From: Planctomycetota bacterium | GTDB taxonomy: Bacteria; Planctomycetota; Brocadiia; Brocadiales; Bathyanammoxibiaceae | Assembly: GCA_016209685.1 (NCBI GenBank) | Contig: JACQVQ010000014.1 | Span: 1-57,976, forward strand | DNA length: 57,976 nt | Reading direction: 5' to 3' | Shown: piece by piece, positions 56,340 to 57,976 of the stretch | How the letters are laid out: every line of letters begins with the position of its first letter | How positions within the stretch are numbered: the stretch's first letter is position 1 | Position numbers and translations under genes: made by a program | Notes under the pieces: generated by a model | The model's input: only the letters and a program-made list of their open reading frames with translations | Database searches by the model: none | Told to the model about the DNA's origin: nothing

Positions 56340-56603
56340 TCATTCCTGCTTCCCGTCTTGATGTCCGTCCACCTGAGGCGGCGGACTACCATCTCTCCTA
56401 TTATTAGAGTAGGCCCACTTACCGAATAGTTCCCCCACTGACACACCCACTGCGGCCGCTATGGCCTCCTGTACCGTGGCCGTATGCCTGTACCCATTGA
56501 GCACCATTGAGATCTCGCTCTTACTCCTCCCCGTCTGCCTTACGAGGGAGTCCTGACTCCAGCCCATCATCCAGAGCCGCTTTTTTACCTCGGTTACCTT
56601 CAA
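56340..56603 (-). CDS. Small helix-turn-helix regulator, phage type
   Basis: From a TTG at 56603, preceded by AGGAGGAGGAGG, the protein has 87 residues: VTEVKKRLWMMGWSQDSLVR is followed by QTGRSKSEISMVLNGYRHTA, a complete Cro/CI-type helix-turn-helix, and then AIAAAVGVSVGELFGKW. It faces away from the S24-type repressor gene, a lambda-like divergent regulator arrangement. The last 20 residues (GSPPPQVDGHQ...) come from a CCACCTGAGGCGG repeat. The longer reading from a TTG at 56645 lacks a binding site. Confidence 0.75.
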   Translation of the reverse strand: MKVTEVKKRLWMMGWSQDSLVRQTGRSKSEISMVLNGYRHTATVQEAIAAAVGVSVGELFGKWAYSNNRRDGSPPPQVDGHQDGKQE

Positions 56604-56723
56604 GACCTCCTCCTCCTGCCAATGGGTCAAAACACACGGTGACAAAAAGGCCAGAACCCCTTCCTGAAGCCCAGTTGTTTTTCTTGTTTACATCCTATGC
56701 AAAATAAGTATAATTTGTTTAGT

Positions 56724-56741
56724 GAACTAGTTAACATGTTC
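56724..56741. promoter_or_regulatory. Operator-like inverted repeat between the divergent regulators
   Basis: GAACTAGTTAACATGTTC is nearly self-complementary: outer GAAC/GTTC and central GTTAAC match, only two central-flank bases differ. Each half resembles a GAAC-N-GTTC site as used by LexA/CI-type repressors. A TATAAT (56750-56755) follows on the plus strand, so the repressor at 56804 could control its own gene. Confidence 0.55.
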
Positions 56742-56803
56742 CTTATAAATATAATATAAGTAATCTGTTACAAAAGTCAAACATATAGAAAAGTAATTTG
56801 CGT

Positions 56804-57529
56804 ATGGGCATGAATGGGAGCAAAATTACGAAAAAGACCCTCAAACTTGAGATTGCAAGCCGCATCAGGAGTTTCCTTGAGGAGAGGGGTCTCTCCCAGG
56901 TAGAATTTGCCAGGACTATAGGGTTTACCCCTGGCTATATTAATGACATTATAAGGGGCAGGACAAAACCCTCCATCAATCTCCTGTGGAAGCTGAAAGA
57001 TATTTACGGGGTGTCCATAGAATGGGTATTAACTGGAAAGCCCTCCCCTGTGAGCCACTTTGAGAGGCCGGTAGTAGTGGAAAAATCAAGGGGAGGGACA
57101 AGAAAGGCCTCCTATATAGCCATACCCATGCTGAGGAATCCGAAGGCCAGTATATTCCGTGGGAGGGCAGTCGTAGTGAAAGACCTCCACCCTGACTACT
57201 GCTGTATCGTACCCCGTAATTGGGTGGAGAACCCGAAGGATACCTTTTGCACCTTAATAAAGGACAGCTCTATGGAACCCACCATCCCCAGGGGGAGTCA
57301 CGCCGGGGTGGATTGTGCCAAGAGGAACCCCTCTGAACTGCATGGGAAGATATGTGCCGTAAGGGACAAGGAAGGGCGTCTCTTAATCCGCCGCCTGAAG
57401 CCTACCAAAACCCACCTCCTCTTTGAACCGGATAACCCTGCCGCAAGGGGAAAGACCCTGTGCGTAGGGGTTGACGAGGAAAGTCATATTGTTGGGAAGG
57501 TGGAATGGGCGTGGAGCCTTTTAAAGTAA
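56804..57529 (+). CDS. CI/LexA-like repressor (XRE + S24), catalytic lysine replaced
   Basis: The 241-residue protein has an N-terminal XRE helix-turn-helix (LEERGLSQVEFARTIGFTPG followed by YINDIIRGRTKPSINLL) and a C-terminal S24 peptidase-like domain. The serine site is clear (LIKDSSMEPTIPRGSHAGVD), but where LexA/CI have VKRL with the catalytic lysine, this has IRRL. Self-cleavage on DNA damage is therefore doubtful. The partner gene and operator suggest a prophage or phage-derived switch, although no other phage gene is in the window. I use the ATG at 56804; a TTG two codons earlier and an ATG at 56810 are alternatives. Confidence 0.85.
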   Translation: MGMNGSKITKKTLKLEIASRIRSFLEERGLSQVEFARTIGFTPGYINDIIRGRTKPSINLLWKLKDIYGVSIEWVLTGKPSPVSHFERPVVVEKSRGGTRKASYIAIPMLRNPKASIFRGRAVVVKDLHPDYCCIVPRNWVENPKDTFCTLIKDSSMEPTIPRGSHAGVDCAKRNPSELHGKICAVRDKEGRLLIRRLKPTKTHLLFEPDNPAARGKTLCVGVDEESHIVGKVEWAWSLLK

Positions 57530-57571
57530 CACCTTAATTGTAAAATGGAAATTGGAAATTTTAAATTGTAA

Positions 57572-57640
57572 GAGGCCACTGAGAAAGTCGCCGCACCACT
57601 TCGTGTCATTTTGATCCGCCCGAGGCGGACCCGTCCGCCT
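57572..57640. repeat. Remnant of a family C element with CCGCC palindromes
   Basis: GAGGCCACTGAGAAAGTCGC and CACTTCGTGTCATTTTGATC match the left half of the MITE family; two CCGCC-type palindromes (CCGCCCGAGGCGG and GTCCGCCTGAGG) follow instead of the right half. A GGAAATTGGAAATTTTAAA simple repeat lies just upstream, as at 42280-42330. Confidence 0.6.
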
Positions 57641-57673
57641 GAGGTAACTTACAACAGGAAAGGGTCTTGGTCC

Positions 57674-57976
57674 ATGGAGGGGTTTAAAGGAGGGGTAACA
57701 AGGGGTATAACCCTAAAACTGGTCTCCATACTCCTCCTCCTGGTCGTCATCTGTATCCCTAAGGCCATGAGGGACACACATACCGCATTTAAATTAGGGA
57801 GAGAGGTGCCAGTTATAAACTACGCAGGCCAGATGCGCTACCGCAGTTATCAACTGGCCCTGCAGGTCAATGGATACCCCGCCCTGCAAGGGGGTGCAAG
57901 GGACAGCGCACACAGGGCTATCCTTAGCAGTATGGAAGACTTTGAGACGATTTTGTACGGCCTGAGGGATGGCAAC
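57674..57976 (+). CDS. PilJ-type sensor (chemotaxis or histidine-kinase) N-terminus, cut by window end
   Basis: An open frame runs from the ATG at 57674 to the window edge (101 codons). It starts with a short cytoplasmic end and one membrane helix (LVSILLLLVVICIPKAM), then a helical periplasmic segment with VINYAGQMRYRSYQLALQVN, the pattern of the PilJ/NarX-type ligand-binding domain (conserved N-x-AGxQRM). Proteins with this start are methyl-accepting transducers or nitrate/nitrite-type kinases. The output part is outside the window. Confidence 0.75.
   Translation, partial: MEGFKGGVTRGITLKLVSILLLLVVICIPKAMRDTHTAFKLGREVPVINYAGQMRYRSYQLALQVNGYPALQGGARDSAHRAILSSMEDFETILYGLRDGN

Overview
The window reads as chromosomal DNA from a Gram-negative bacterium: periplasmic multiheme cytochromes, lipoproteins, Tat signals and a TolC/RND exporter. 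The best lineage clue is the minus-strand operon at 20045-25057, a Rieske protein, a split cytochrome b (b6-like and subunit IV-like halves), a hexaheme cytochrome c and an octaheme hydroxylamine-oxidoreductase-like protein. That gene set resembles the Rieske/cytochrome b complexes of anammox planctomycetes (Brocadiales). I infer a Brocadiales-like or neighbouring deep lineage; this is not proven from the window, which holds no hydrazine genes. No 16S rRNA is present to settle it.

Layout. 1-1910: 3' part of a 23S rRNA gene split by a group I intron that carries a LAGLIDADG homing-endonuclease ORF, then 5S rRNA and a terminator. 1934-5807: Fur-family regulator, a DUF4258 gene broken by a small transposable element next to an intact DUF2283 gene, a cupin lipoprotein, SurE and cytidine deaminase. 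5940-9775 (minus): purine nucleoside phosphorylase, then three exported proteins (LTxxQ-type, Tat-tagged AmmeMemoRadiSam-type radical SAM, and a DRRED-repeat protein). 10087-12815: L19, YraN, a TatD-radical SAM fusion and a GNAT. 12793-18859: aquaporin, a small secreted protein, an NtrC-type response regulator with its histidine kinase, and CobO. 19047-25057: lipoprotein and the Rieske/cytochrome b/multiheme operon. 25660-29701: a receiver domain lacking its phospho-aspartate, a GNAT, a large unrecognised protein and FolD. 30085-33732: a type IIG-like restriction-modification enzyme and a REP-associated transposase (RAYT). 33936-42249: HemB, a DUF2284 protein and a heavy-metal CzcCBA-type exporter. 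42398-50828 (minus): AprA-AprB-Sat, a methyltransferase coupled to a B12-binding radical SAM protein, a ThiC-like enzyme, a Tat-exported superoxide reductase and a degenerate SNase-fold protein. 51121-55860: L13-S9, a TIM-barrel protein, NadD, and an NnrS-like membrane protein with three DUF1858 domains. 55994-57976: a coiled-coil protein, a divergent pair of phage-type regulators around an operator-like inverted repeat, and the start of a PilJ-type sensor.

The most unusual property is the density of small palindromic repeats. One family (REP-A) has nearly constant arms GTAGGGGC/GCCCCTAC around a core that changes from copy to copy but stays self-complementary. At four genes the TAG of the left arm is the stop codon. 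Other copies lie inside open reading frames, including the RAYT gene itself. A second family (CCGCCTNAGGCGG) sits repeatedly in signal peptides and termini. A third (about 120-220 bp, ends GAGACCTCTG/CAGAGGTCTC) is a MITE-like element; one copy has a 6-bp target duplication and another lies inside an uninterrupted signal-peptide coding region. Base composition, homology and expression statements below come from reading the sequence only; no searches or folding programs were run.
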